A DNA stretch of 64,000 bases from positions 65,809,325 to 65,873,324 of the forward strand of contig CM037782.1 of the NCBI GenBank assembly GCA_021229015.1, given 5' to 3'. The notes beneath the pieces were generated by a model that saw only the letters and a list, made by a program, of their open reading frames with translations, made no database searches and was not told the DNA's origin. The position numbers and the translations under genes are program-made. The stretch comes from Solen grandis. Its lineage: Eukaryota > Mollusca > Bivalvia > Adapedonta > Solenidae. Every line of letters starts with the position of its first letter. The first letter of the stretch is position 1. Below are positions 19,229-31,054 of this stretch, piece by piece.

Positions 19229-21503
19229 TATCTACGTTGATAGAGAATGATATATCATGACCTATATTACACTGTTATAATATAGTTACTATAATAGTGT
19301 TAACAAAATGTACAGGAGATATATATATATAATACCTACAATACCCAACCCACACACTGGATGCATGCATGGTTTAATTCAGAGGTGCAATTCCAAGGTG
19401 AATAGTATTGATGCTGCCTCTCTAACTATGGAATAAAAGTAACAACAACACAAACATGTTGCAATTATTTTAATATCATTAAATCAGATCTACATATACT
19501 CGTAATAAACTTGAATGTAGTTCATTAAAACATACACTAAACAACAACTCATATATTAATTATATTATAAAAACAATCAGAACAATACAGCGTTTATATT
19601 TTCAAGATAAATCCATTAAGCATAAAACTGTTGATTAATCCAGCAATTTGGATGAGTTGATGAATATATGCATTTGCTGTGAAAATATTGGTTTTAACAT
19701 AATTTGAACAGGTTTCTTTTTAAATAAATGATAACACTACAGAGGCAGTATTTTTTCTGCAAATTACGCGAAAAGTCCCGTCTATCTCGTGCTTTAAAAA
19801 CGGCAGGTAAAAACTCGGTCAATACTAAAATGTGGTTTTGCAGATGTATTATAGAGTGGTATGTTCATTTTGAATATCTTTCTTATTTTTGTGGCGTAAT
19901 CTCTCTCTCTCTCTCTGTGAAGTAAATACGTGATTTAAATATCTTGAAATAACTCAGATTTGAGTAGTGTCTGAATTTTGGTATTCGACCCCAAATTGAT
20001 TTCCACAGAGGTATAGCGTTTTATATTCGGTATAAGAAGATTATCGGTTTACCCCTATTAGTTGTAATTATTTAAACTTTGTGTTCTGTTTAAAAGTTTT
20101 GTCTCACAAGATCTCACTCCCTGTTTAAGAACCTGTCACCTCTGCTTACCGACATTTAAATGAGAATTCATCAATTCTCCATTTTATAAATAGAAATTTC
20201 TCGTTTTTTTGCTTCTTTTGATAAAAGTGTCATAAATAATATAATTAATCATATATAATATATTGTTATTATTATTATTATCATAATTATTGAAATGTTA
20301 TCTCACTGACGAATTTCAAAACAGAGCAAACTTAGATAATTTAATGTATTAATGAAAGGATAACGACAATATTCATAAAAAAGACAACAAGGTATCATTA
20401 AATAGTTCAAAATACGGGTCATATTTTACATCATTGTACAAAACTTTGGCAGTGTAATAATTTCAACATACAAAAGCAGGAATATTTTACTCCCCTCATG
20501 CAGTCTAGTTATGATAATATCAGTGTATATAGCACCAAGTACTTAGCATTCTTCTCTCCCAATGTCTACCAACAGATAACTCTTACAAATACTAGATCGA
20601 TTGAATGCAGGAGTTATGTCCCGTGACTACAAGTCTCCATTAAAACCGGAACACACCTACCTACTGACTAAATAGTTTCGTAAGTCTGATCTTACACTGG
20701 GGTACTTCTACGAAAATTCTTCATATTCACATCCTGCCGGAGACTGTCGAGGCATTACGAATGGTGAACATATGTGTATATATTTGTTGTAGCACATAAC
20801 TACATACGTGTAATTATTTCATGGTGTACCTTGAATTATAAGCTGCACAAAGTAAAAACCAAGGTAGTGATTCCCACACCAGTCAGGTGAAAATTCCATG
20901 GCTGTATTGTATAATTATATCGGTACAGTGTTAGAATCTACACTGTCTGCTGGCATCCAATAAAAACAAACGACAGGCACTTTTCTATGTTTTGTGACAG
21001 TCACGTGACTTCCGTTTGGCACACAGTCCTACGGATCCATTAATACCATCGTACCACCTTAACTGAACACAGGTGAAACAAAATATAGACATCATATAAC
21101 CTCTGTCCTGGAGTGAGATATGTTAATCTAATATCAATAACAAATAGCTAGGTAACAGGTGAAAACTACAAACTGAACGATTCCATAAATTACCCATTAT
21201 CTTGAAGTCAAGATTTTAGCGAAGGACAATAGACTGAATAATCCTCGTTACAGTACCCCTTCTTGACACTTTCCTTCATCTGATATACTAGGGACACACT
21301 TAGCCTCGAGAATGCATCAATAAGTATCATGATATACGAGGTTTCATACATCTACTCATTGTATTTCCATTGCATGACTGAAGCGAGGACACTTATATCT
21401 CCAAGTTTCATTATCAGACACTGATGCCAACATCACGGACAATTTCTTGGACATAGAACAACACAAAGGTTTTCCGGTTTCGAGCGCATCTTTGACTTTA
21501 TGT

Positions 21504-22382
21504 TCACTCCTCGTCGCTGTGATGCCGATTCATATGAATATTGTCATACAAGCTCACTTTTGAGGATGAAATTTGTTCAAAGGTCATCGGTCTCCTTGCC
21601 GACGGGTGGACTAGAGGTTGAGCCGGCGGCGGCTCTTCCACCGGCTGACTACGCCATGTCTGAGCCGGTTGGGGTTGGTGCTGGTATTGCCAGACCGTCT
21701 GCTGTGGAGGAGGCTGCGCGCGTTGCCATGACGTCGACTTCTGCCATTGCGCATTTTGTTGCTGCTGTTGATAGTGTTGTTGTTGTTGCTGCTGCTGCTG
21801 CTGTTGCCATGCCTGCTGATTTTGTTGGGCAGGTTGATAAGTCTGATAAGGCAACATTGGCGTCATGTCACTCGCGTTGTCATAATCGTCATCCGAATGA
21901 CGCCGGACCGGAAGTACATTAGACCGGCCCATAGTGCCTTGCTCGCCCTGGTACGGGCGCACCTGGACGGTTCTACCCGCCTCGCCGCCCCGAGGTATAG
22001 CATTGTAATCGTAGTTACTCTGAACATGGATAGGCACTTGACGGACACCTTGTCCTTGTCCGTGTCTCTGTTTCTCACCAAGAGTACTGTACGGTGTAGA
22101 CACGTTTGGGTCATTAAGGTAAGCAAAAGAGGCTAGGTTTGACATGTCTGACGTCACTGAACCGGGGCCGGATTTCTTCGGGACCGACGTGTCACTTCTG
22201 CGACCTCCCGTCATGTATCCATCTGAGTATTGCCCGGGCGAACCAGGTGAAATTGTCACGTGCTTTTTAGACAACGAAGAGGGTTGCCTCCCGTCTCTAA
22301 GCACGCCATTTGGTGTTTTCGTGTCTGCGACGCCATAACTCGGGTACCATTCGCCATCAGTCTGGTCGGAGCTAAGGACGGC
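21504..22382 (-). CDS. Two-TM polyQ-tailed protein, last coding exon (residues 93-384)
   Basis: After the acceptor tacttttattaacag the exon reads AVLSSDQTDGEWYPSYGVAD and stays open for 292 codons to a TGA after RHHSDEE. The whole exon is a cytoplasmic-looking, low-complexity tail. It has Ser/Thr/Pro-rich segments, a Q10 run (residues 285-294) followed by HY and a Q5 run, then W-, P- and Q-rich sequence. The end, around SSSKVSLYDNIHMNRHH, carries a Tyr motif (YDNI) that could be a sorting or phosphorylation site. GC content is higher than the flanks. An opposite-strand frame rich in Leu is only the mirror of the CAG/CAA codons. The family is not recognised. Confidence 0.8.
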   Translation of the reverse strand, partial: AVLSSDQTDGEWYPSYGVADTKTPNGVLRDGRQPSSLSKKHVTISPGSPGQYSDGYMTGGRRSDTSVPKKSGPGSVTSDMSNLASFAYLNDPNVSTPYSTLGEKQRHGQGQGVRQVPIHVQSNYDYNAIPRGGEAGRTVQVRPYQGEQGTMGRSNVLPVRRHSDDDYDNASDMTPMLPYQTYQPAQQNQQAWQQQQQQQQQQHYQQQQQNAQWQKSTSWQRAQPPPQQTVWQYQHQPQPAQTWRSQPVEEPPPAQPLVHPSARRPMTFEQISSSKVSLYDNIHMNRHHSDEE

Positions 22383-22874
22383 CTGTTAATAAAAGTAGAG
22401 CAGAAATGTAAATGTGTAACTTAGAACAAATTCATGACAAAATGGTTAAATATATTCATCAGCCGATTGGTATTTGGACATGGGTAAACTCTTGTACAAA
22501 TCAAGTTAACATTTTTTTTTTATTGAAAATAAGATGAACGTTGGAAATGAATGATTAAAAATTAAAAATTAACCCAAGACTTATACAGCTCGCAATCAAG
22601 GTTTTAACAAAACCATGATTTAGATAACAGGATTTTTACACAACTGGCAGAAATCGTAAGAGTCTGTTCTGTTTGTGGATGTTCATGGGCTTTTCTATAA
22701 ATCTTATAAAGGAATAACAAGATGAATGGTTTCGGGGTAAAATAGGGGGTAAACCGAAATAGCTGCTCATGTTTGGAGAGCAACCATATACTTAATTAAA
22801 AAAAATAATTATAAACAAATGCTTCCATTTCCTCCTAATGTAATCAACCTCGATTGCTAGGGAAGGTCACGTAC
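22383..22874 (-). other. Intron 2 of the two-TM gene
   Basis: Bounded by the donor gtacgtgacc (minus strand, at 22874) and the acceptor ttaacag (at 22383). The 492 bp carry no recognised feature. Confidence 0.75.
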
Positions 22875-23004
22875 CGTGTGTATCGTCTGCGTCTCAGCAT
22901 CTCGGACATACCAGACACACCACGCGTGCACACACAGACACACACACAGGAAGATCAGCATCAATCCCAGGGCCAATAGGATGCCTCCGATAATGGCAAG
23001 GGCC
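22875..23004 (-). CDS. Two-TM polyQ-tailed protein, second coding exon (residues 49-92)
   Basis: The acceptor tgtgtttcag precedes 130 bases: one base completing a Gly codon, then 43 codons reading ALAIIGGILLALGLMLIFLC, VCLCVHAWCVWYVRD and AETQTIHT, then the donor gtacgtgac. It encodes the second membrane helix (residues about 50-74), Cys- and Trp-rich at its inner end, and the start of the tail. Entry phase (GG|G) matches the exon at 49601-49746 and exit phase 0 matches 21504-22382. A helix of this strength between two phase-matched splice sites is hard to explain by chance. Confidence 0.8.
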
Positions 23005-23155
23005 CTGAAACACATAATCAGAAATAATTTTATAGGTCGCCATCATTACTAAATAAATGAAGTTATGTAGGTGTAATTAAACGACGTCTGCTATCAATGG
23101 TGATAAATATAAGGAAATTATACCGGGAATATAATTATTATGCTAATAGGAAAAG

Positions 23156-23221
23156 TTTTTTTTTTTTTTTTTTTTTTTTTCCCATTTAATGGAAAATTAA
23201 TTACAAAAAAAATAGCGGTGT

Positions 23222-23262
<41 letters not shown>
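23156..23262. repeat. Poly-T tract and (GT)n microsatellite
   Basis: 25 T at 23156-23180 and about 18 GT at 23227-23262. Confidence 0.95.
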
Positions 23263-23264
<2 letters not shown>

Positions 23265-23559
23265 CAGAAAATTTGATTGACTTATGACAAAATAAGTTGC
23301 ACAAGTAAATAATATATATACAACTTAGAGTGACTTTTGTATAAGCCGTTCAACAATCAACATGAATTTATTGTGTGTCATTAACAATAAAACTTCCATG
23401 ATAGGTAACAAAGTCAAAAGTATTTGCACTTGTGACATCAACACACTGTGATCCAAATACCATACAATTATAAGCACGAGTGTTGTCAAGAAGCCCGGAG
23501 TTCCCAGGGCAATCTCCCAGGGGATATTTCCTGGTACCCCGGCCAGGACGACCACTACA

Positions 23560-23890
23560 GCTGTAATACCACAAAGTGATCTCTTTTGCAAGCAAAAAAA
23601 AAAAAAAAAAAATCACTACCGTCACAAATGTCACGTGATGATAGTAAACTAACAAAATTGCGTCTCCGTCTGCTGTCAAACAAAAAAAAAATGATTTATT
23701 TTTTTACCACGCGGCAGTATTTGATGTTTATTAAAGAAAACATACTTAGGGAAATGACACTCGAAGTAATTTTTTTTTTTTTTTTGGAAAAAAGAAAAAT
23801 TAGCTAAATTCTGTTAATTTTTACTTGTGGTGGTAGTGGTTATCTACAACTGTAAGGGGAGGTAACTACTGCGTGGAGTTTGCTGTAATA
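23560..23890 (+). mobile_element. MITE-like element, copy 1 (inverse copy at 40278-40612)
   Basis: Matches the reverse complement of 40278-40612 along its length: 'ccgtcacaaatgtcacgtgatgat', 'ttgatgtttatt.aagaaa' and 'agtggttatctacaactgtaagggg'. The right end, actactgcgtggagtttg, is an inverted counterpart of the left end visible in the other copy (ccaaactccacgcagtgatc). It has A/T homopolymers inside and no coding capacity. Confidence 0.65.
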
Positions 23891-26065
23891 CTGTATAGAC
23901 CTGCCCATAAGCCGGTCAAGAGCGGATAACTCTAACCTGATTATCGGATATACGGCACCATCAATAGCTCTGGACTGATTTCAGCTACCTTTATTGAATG
24001 GGAATGTCTGTACCGACAGACACATACAAACTGAAAGCAGGCCGGGACACTTAGGGTTTATCAGCAAAAAAGACCTTAAAATCTTTCCATTAACTGTGAT
24101 TGTATTACGTGTACATACACAATGACTTGAACCATCAGAATTCCCATTTTGACCCTAATTTGTCTCTTTTATAAGAGTTAACTTAATTTTTTTTCTCGGT
24201 GATTAAAACTTGGAAATAACCAATCTATTTTTTAGCAATGAAGGAATTTATAAAACATTAATACAAAGTTAGACATTTTACTTTTTTTGAGCAATAAACC
24301 GGTAATTACACCTGTGTTCAAATATTGTACTTCCACACTTGTTTAATAACTAATATAACTTCTTCTACAATTAGTATGGCATATTTACTTCTACTACTAC
24401 TACTACTATTACTACTTTGGCAACAACAAGGTGTCATATGTCATCATACGGAGGATTCCGGAAATAGGCGAAACATTATGGCCAATAAGGTCAGCCTAAC
24501 CTGCTGACCTGGACAGGACACATAAACACAATAAACATCCAACACAGCCAGTAAAACACATCAATACTATTGACTAACGTCACACGAAGGGGCAAACTCT
24601 GTAAACATGACCTAGTTGTGTATTCCCGTTACATGATTATGGTACCCATGGCCCTTGCTTTTCATAATATTTCGTAAAATGCTTTCAATATTTTGTTACT
24701 TTAAACGAACATGTAAAAGAATATTTTTGAATATTTCATTATAAGAAGAAACGTCAATGAAAGATATAGTTTCATGAATAAGGTACGAATGTTATAAATC
24801 CAGAGAAGACCGTCGGTCGAGGTCGTCTAGCACGAAAAGATTTTTACTGTAAATTGATTGGTAGGTCTACAGCGTATATCGTATTACATATAAGTTCTTT
24901 TCATTCGATATTATGTATGTATGTTTACGATTTCTGGCTTCAGAAAAATTATAATGGCGATGCCATTGTCGAATTTGGACACATCTTTACTTTCCACGAC
25001 TGCCAATAAGATATGTTTACACTTATTATGAAATGAAACGCTCTTTTCATTACTTTGATATGATGGGATGATCATAGAACTGGCCCTTTACACCAGTATC
25101 TAGCACATTTGCATGTTCTTCAATTGCTATGCGTTTATGCACTTGTTCGTCTTTTCATGATATGCGGCGTATTGTATCGGTTCCTGTATTTGCACTTTGC
25201 AACTTAGCAAACACATTAACACTGGTTCTAAGCTCTTTGAGCAGCGATTTCAGAAGCGATTTAGCGATGTGAGTGTTATTCTCCAGTAATTACATTCTCA
25301 TATATACAAAGCACTTGTACTGATGTTATGGTTGCCATGGCAGATACCTGTTGATCGATGTAACAGATAACTTTGTGCTGCATTCTCCATCCAGAAAACA
25401 CTAAATAAAAGTTGTAAGAAAGGTAACATCCTGGTTGAGAAATATAATTACCGTTGTTATATTTTACAAGAAGTATCGGTAGGGAGTATATGTCATTGAC
25501 AACTGAAATATCCGTCATTTTGTTTTGTTTTATGAATGTGGTATCTTGGATGTAATAATTCGTGCAGATATGTATCAAATTTGCCACATGCAAGGTCATT
25601 TTCAAATGACATATTTGATCTAGATCTTCTTTGTAAAAGTTATAATCCTGATATTAATTTTGATACTTTTCTTCTATTTTAACTTAATATGTTTCTTTCC
25701 TTGTGCATTTTTACACGCTCATTTATTGTCTAAATAAATGTTCAAATAAGAGATAGAGAGAGAGAGAACATGTATTTAAAATGAATAAATAAGCATATGT
25801 TATCATGACTGCAATATTACCAAGCGTCTAATGGACGATTTGCAAAATATTAATTCATCACTGTAATTGATCTATGATATTTAGAATGTTAATAACCACC
25901 CTCTATATCAAACTTATCTAGATTAACTGCACACGGTGGAATTTATCACAGTTTCTGCCATTCTAAGATATGAAGCAGGTCGAAGCAGCTGACTGGATTT
26001 GTTTATTTCTGGTTATTTTCCAATGTTGGCAGCCATCGTTTTGAAGCATAAACAACAAATAAAGG

Positions 26066-26078
26066 GTTGCCTAGCAAC
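26066..26078. promoter_or_regulatory. Perfect RFX-type X-box
   Basis: GTTGCCTAGCAAC matches the X-box consensus GTNRCC-N(1-3)-RGYAAC with one spacer base. It lies in intron 1 of the two-TM gene, in unique-looking sequence. RFX factors bind such sites at ciliary and some neural genes. Function here is unproven. Confidence 0.45.
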
Positions 26079-26345
26079 GCAAGTCATCATAAAATTGTGA
26101 GTAGGTCTTATTTACTATGCCATTGGCATTTCATAATTATGTTCTGTTAAAGACGTTTAATACTTCAAATGCTACAAATTACTAAATATTTAGTATACAC
26201 TGTGTATACATAAACTTACAAACAGCTATTCCAAATTTGATACGGGGTATTTCTTCGGCGCCAGGTGGTGACCATTTCTAACCATATGAAAGATACCAAC
26301 GGAGTTATGGATACACACTTGTGCAAACTGTTGATCGGCTGAAAC

Positions 26346-26698
26346 GACCACTGAGTGTAACCTACAGCTACCGCTAACGGTGATGAACACGTCCACTTTG
26401 ATTGACCACTGAGTGTAACCTACAGCTACCACTAACGGTGATGAACACGTCCACTTTGATTGACCACTGAGTGTAACCTACAGCTACCACTAACGGTGAT
26501 GAACACGTCCACATTGATTGACCACTGAGTGTAACCTACAGCTACCACTAACGGTGATGAACACGTCCACTTTGATTGACCACTGAGTGTAACCTACAGC
26601 TACCACTAACGGTGATGAACACGTCCACATTGATTGACCACTGAGTGTAACCTACAGCTACCACTAACGGTGATGAACACGTCCACTTTGATTGAATA
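26346..26698. repeat. 58-bp minisatellite, six copies
   Basis: Units begin (at ctgagtg) at 26351, 26409, 26467, 26525, 26583 and 26641, an exact 58-bp period (ctgagtgtaacctacagcta...). Copies are nearly identical. A T/A variant (ccactttgatt or ccacattgatt) alternates over the last four copies. Confidence 0.95.
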
Positions 26699-26937
26699 AA
26701 CTTAAATAGAGCCTGCAGCCTTCACATCGGGATCCTTCAGCGTAAACCAAAATCGTAACAAGTTGCAATACCCTGATTTCATTAATTATGAACTATACAA
26801 AATAAAAGTAGCTGTAATGCATGTGACATTGAACGTGTACATGGTCTTAGTTTTGAGGTCAAAACACACCATCTTTTGTTCAAAACTTCTTCTATTACCT
26901 ATGCATGGATTACAGAATTAGTAGGCCTGCGCAAATC

Positions 26938-27235
26938 TAGACCTTGCTCACTTTGTGACCTTGACCTTGACTGAAGGTCATGGTACACTCTTGCGGTATA
27001 AGCAACCTTTGTCCTAACATGACCATATGCGGTGGATGGAGTTTCACAGTTACAGGTCGAACAGGAATTTTAACCTTTCTTACCCTATGATACTGTCTTT
27101 GAGCAAATGACCTTGGGTCAAAGTCATTATTCATTTTTGTTTCATGTGACAATTTGTGACAAGACCACAAAACGGACATGCAGTCGCATATGGCCATTTT
27201 TATCTCTCTGTCCAGTCCAAATTGCTTATGAAGGA
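26938..27235. repeat. Dispersed repeat fragment rich in TGACCTT half-sites
   Basis: Contains tgaccttgaccttgactg followed by aaggtca, plus 'gaccttgggtcaaagtcatt'. This style recurs in bivalve repeats (compare 5400-5450). No gene seen. Confidence 0.4.
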
Positions 27236-27837
27236 GGGGTCATCGATTAGGAATTAGAATTATAGTAGACATTAAACATTGTTTTAAAGTTGTTTTGTTT
27301 TGTTTTTAAACATTCGATGCATGGCGTTAATGCTATGTTTGGGCCTATTTATGTATTTAAATTAAATACAAAACTATCGCCACTATAACACCACTCTATA
27401 TAATTTTATTTTTTCCAAAAAAGGAGTCATTTACTAACCATATCCCAAAATGTGATGAATAAAGAAAACGATCAATTCAAATCTAAATTCACTTAAGCAC
27501 GCGCAAAGGAACACACATGTGCACCTATGGACTCAGATAGTTTCGTTGACCGAAAACGACCGATCAATTACCACCGAGGGAATCCAGCTATCGTAAGTAC
27601 AACATACAAACAAGAAGTAAACACATAATGACGACAGAATCCCATGTGGTATCATTACAGATAAGATCAACATTAACAAAGATAATGTCGATGCACAATG
27701 AGGGTTATTTCTCAGTACGTTGATACACCTTCTGCTTTTTCTGATTGTCTTCGATACCCTATTTCGCTAACCGTGTGATGGATACAGCTTTTACTGGATC
27801 AAGTGAGTTAGTATTACATTATGTAATATACTGAGAA

Positions 27838-27900
27838 CAAGAGGGCCATGAAGGTCCTGGAACTCTCATCCGAGTATACAGCAATGAGCAGTATATAACA
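27838..27900 (-). repeat. Terminus of a hairpin-ended repeat element
   Basis: 'acaagagggccatgaaggtcc-tggaactctcatccga' is a diverged reverse-complement copy of the termini at 8571 and 12585. The rest of the element was not recognised. Confidence 0.5.
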
Positions 27901-28052
27901 TTGGATCACATTTTGAAGAGAAACACCAAAGATGTATAAATTAGCTTTAAATCGGTTGGTAGTTTTGAAAGTTTCACTAAATAAATTATAAGGACAAGTA
28001 CAACTGGCCGTGAACCACTTGTAGCTATATTCTTTATGAACATGAACAATTT

Positions 28053-28228
28053 GAACAATACTGGTAGACAGCCATCAAATGAACAATACTGGTAGACAGC
28101 CATCAAATGAACAATACTGGTAGACAGCCATCAAATGAACAATACTGGTAGACAGCCATCAAATGAACAATACTGGTAGACAGCCATCAAATGAACAATA
28201 CTGGTAGACAGCCATCAAATGAACAATT
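28053..28228. repeat. 28-bp minisatellite, six full copies
   Basis: gaacaatactggtagacagc plus catcaaat repeats at 28053, 28081, 28109, 28137, 28165 and 28193, with a partial seventh at 28221. Copies are identical, implying recent expansion. Confidence 0.95.
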
Positions 28229-28287
28229 GCGCCATGTTATTTTCAAAGCTGGTTTGTAGTTTTAGAATACGATTTATAAGCTTTACA

Positions 28288-28375
28288 ACGGACGGGAGGG
28301 TGTCCGACTAGTAACAGACGGGTGGGTGTCCGACTAATAACAGACGGGTGGGTGTCCGACGAGTAACAGACAGTA
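28288..28375. repeat. 26-bp tandem repeat, three copies
   Basis: gacgggtgggtgtccgacta plus ataaca repeats at 28291, 28317 and 28343. Confidence 0.9.
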
Positions 28376-28431
28376 GATGACTGATATGGCTGATCATGTG
28401 TACTTCGTGCATATCATAGACCTTCATATTC

Positions 28432-28434
<3 letters not shown>

Positions 28435-28467
<33 letters not shown>
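28435..28467. repeat. (GT)n microsatellite
   Basis: About 16 GT dinucleotides. Confidence 0.95.
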
Positions 28468-28468
<1 letters not shown>

Positions 28469-30608
28469 AAAGATGATAGACGTACACTACCCTATGAAGA
28501 AAATATAAATTTCAGTATAATCTCATCAGCCGTTTTCCATTGTATTCATTTGTACAGTATATATACATGTTTCTTTTTTGTACTGCTAGTGTTTTCTACT
28601 GTTGTAGGAAGAAGAAATTGCACAAATGAGCTGATGCATTGGTTTGTCTTGGAACAACATTTAGTGTTTTTTGTTTGATACTAAGATGAGTCTCCAAATG
28701 AAGTTATTCAAAACAGTGCCAAGTTACCCTTAGCTACCAATTACGGGTGCTATTTGACAATGGAACTTCATTCCAGAGGACAATGGACAGGTTGAACTCA
28801 TTACGTACCGCTACAAACAAGAGATCATCCGGATCTCGGCAATGTCCTCAGTGAAGTAATGTATCGCAGATTGTCGAGTAATTACGTAGTATTGCAAGGT
28901 ATCAAGTCTGACTTCTGAGACTGGAGGAGACAAAACCAATGGTCGGTCTGACAAGATAATTCCAAAGAGTACATAAACAGGTGAGTATTTACATGCCACA
29001 AGACATGAAAGCAACGTGTATTGTCTGAACGAGCAATTCTAACAAAATATGTCTAGATCATTCTACTGTTTTAACATTTTCTCAATGAGAGCACGTCACC
29101 AGTAATTGTCTTGTTTCGCTTCCTTTTGATTCCGTTGATTTCTTGGCTTTTTACTAGTTATTTGCACCTGGGGATGATCATTAAAACGTCTTGGCCCAAA
29201 CGTGTGTGAGGATATCGCAACTTGCAAAACGGGTATGTCGGGATACTACCGAAGTATTCCGAAGTCGACAACAAATGTCCCACCACAGTCGGTTGGGGTA
29301 ATGTCAAAAAGGCGGAGATGTATCAAAGATTGATCGACTTGTTTATAAAACTGAGGAGGTTTGGTGGACCGGCTCCCTTCGTGTAAAGGAAAACTGGGTA
29401 ATAAATAATACGTTTTCTGTCAGAGAGATGGCAAACGCAACACTCATGTAGGCTGGCCTGTGGCACTTGACTAGCAGCCTGTAGACCATAGTGTAACGTG
29501 TGGTAATCATTAAAATGAATGCTGTGTAATTTAGAGCTTTCTATAAACTCATCAATTGTTACAACTTTGACATATAAATAACCCTGATTAAACGAAAAAT
29601 ATAACAATTTTTACTATCTATCATTAGCAAATTAAAATTGGATTTTTTTTTCGTTCATTGAAATATTCCACAAATAATAAGTATATTCCGACACCAGCTA
29701 TAGATAATGAATAACTAAGTATATAAATATTCCATTTATCTCTAAAAAACATGCTCGGCATACCGAATGAAATATTTATTCAAAATATGATTAATTTTCT
29801 TCGCATCTACATATATACACATTCTGGGCACCCCATAACTCGGCTTTTAAGCAATATCGTGAAGAGGGCAAAAACAATAAAATCTCGCAAAAAAAAAAAA
29901 ACGCGAGAGAACACAGCAAGCCCATGATCAACAAGTGATGTTAGACGGTGTACCTGTATGCCAGGCATAATGGTGTTGTGGAAATAAATGTCAGCGACTT
30001 GCGTAAGATGAAGAACGAGAAGTGAGTTCATGCTCCGCTGGTCTAAGGCCTCACTAAATCATGTTTGACAACGCTGATTATAGATAATTAGCTTTCAGAG
30101 AGTAATCGCTACGTGTTTATATCTGATGAATCGGTAGATCTTTAATTTGAAAGATTCTGGGCGAAGAAAGATTTACAGCAACACAAAGTTTGCCACTAAA
30201 GCAATTGTATTCAAAAACATAGAAAAATAATGCACACTGGAAGAAATGAACAGCAAGAAAATGTTTTACAAAAGATGGCTATCTATTTAAAATGGGGTTA
30301 TCTATCTTTCTTAGTATATTGTGCAAGCACAGCCGGCATACTATTTTATAATTCTGAAAATCAAACATGTGATATGATGACAGCTGTATGTGACTATATA
30401 GTGCATGTAATGGACAATACAAAAGTTGTCGTTCAGTTGATGCTCGATGCCAACATCACACACACTATACTATATAAAGGGTATTTACAAAAGAGAAAGT
30501 TCACGTGCGTCGGTGGTATTAAAAGATGATTATTGCTGTGGTTCTCGCCCGTTTTCTGAACTTACAACCCATACTTTAAAAATGTTTAGAAATGGTGTAT
30601 ACTCAATG

Positions 30609-31054
30609 ATATATATGGTGGCACATTTCTGCCAGCCACTTATCCACTTAGCTATGTTGAAACATTTCTGAAAAAATGTCACATAGTCAGTTATTATCTG
30701 GCAAGTAGAAAAATTTCGACAGGACTAAATTGTATGTTAGTGCCCACTACTGCCAATCACATATTCACTTAGGTTAACTGGATATCATGCTTTTTTCCAG
30801 ATAATTATGTGAAAATATGCTTGTTATCCACATGATTTAACTGAATAACTTGAGATATCCAGTTATCTTAAGTTAATATATATGGCTGGCAGTAGAGGGC
30901 ACTAACAGGAGTTTTGTTCTGTTAAGATACCTAAAAGATTACACAAAAGTTTTCTACTTACCAGATACTAACTGACTATGTGACAACTTTTCAGAAAAGT
31001 TAGACATAGCTAAGTGGATAAGTGGCTGGCAGAAATACGCCATCATAGATATAT
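30609..31054. mobile_element. Foldback MITE with long terminal inverted repeats
   Basis: The left arm (atttctgccagccacttatc, cacttagctatgt, cacatagtcagtta, gtgcccactactgcca, aactggatatc) is reproduced in inverted order on the right (gatatccagtta, tggcagtagagggcac, taactgactatgtg, acatagctaagtg, gataagtggctggcagaaat). Arms are about 190 bp each around a ~70-bp centre near 30790-30862. No ORF is present. Ends lie in TATA-rich sequence, so the duplication is ambiguous. Confidence 0.85.

Larger units (their letters stand above)
16827..21503. other. Intergenic region between the MGST3-like and two-TM genes
   Basis: No exons were recognised. It holds (GT)n tracts at 18915-18945 and 19186-19225, a SINE fragment at 18630-18830, and a cAMP-response-type TGACGTCA at about 17769-17776. 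The part just below 21503 should be the 3' UTR of the two-TM gene. Confidence 0.4.

Noticed and set aside
21500..22136. Plus-strand frames rich in Leu or Val across the polyQ region
   Set aside because: Mirror image of the CAG/CAA-rich coding exon on the minus strand, which has matching splice phases with two further exons.
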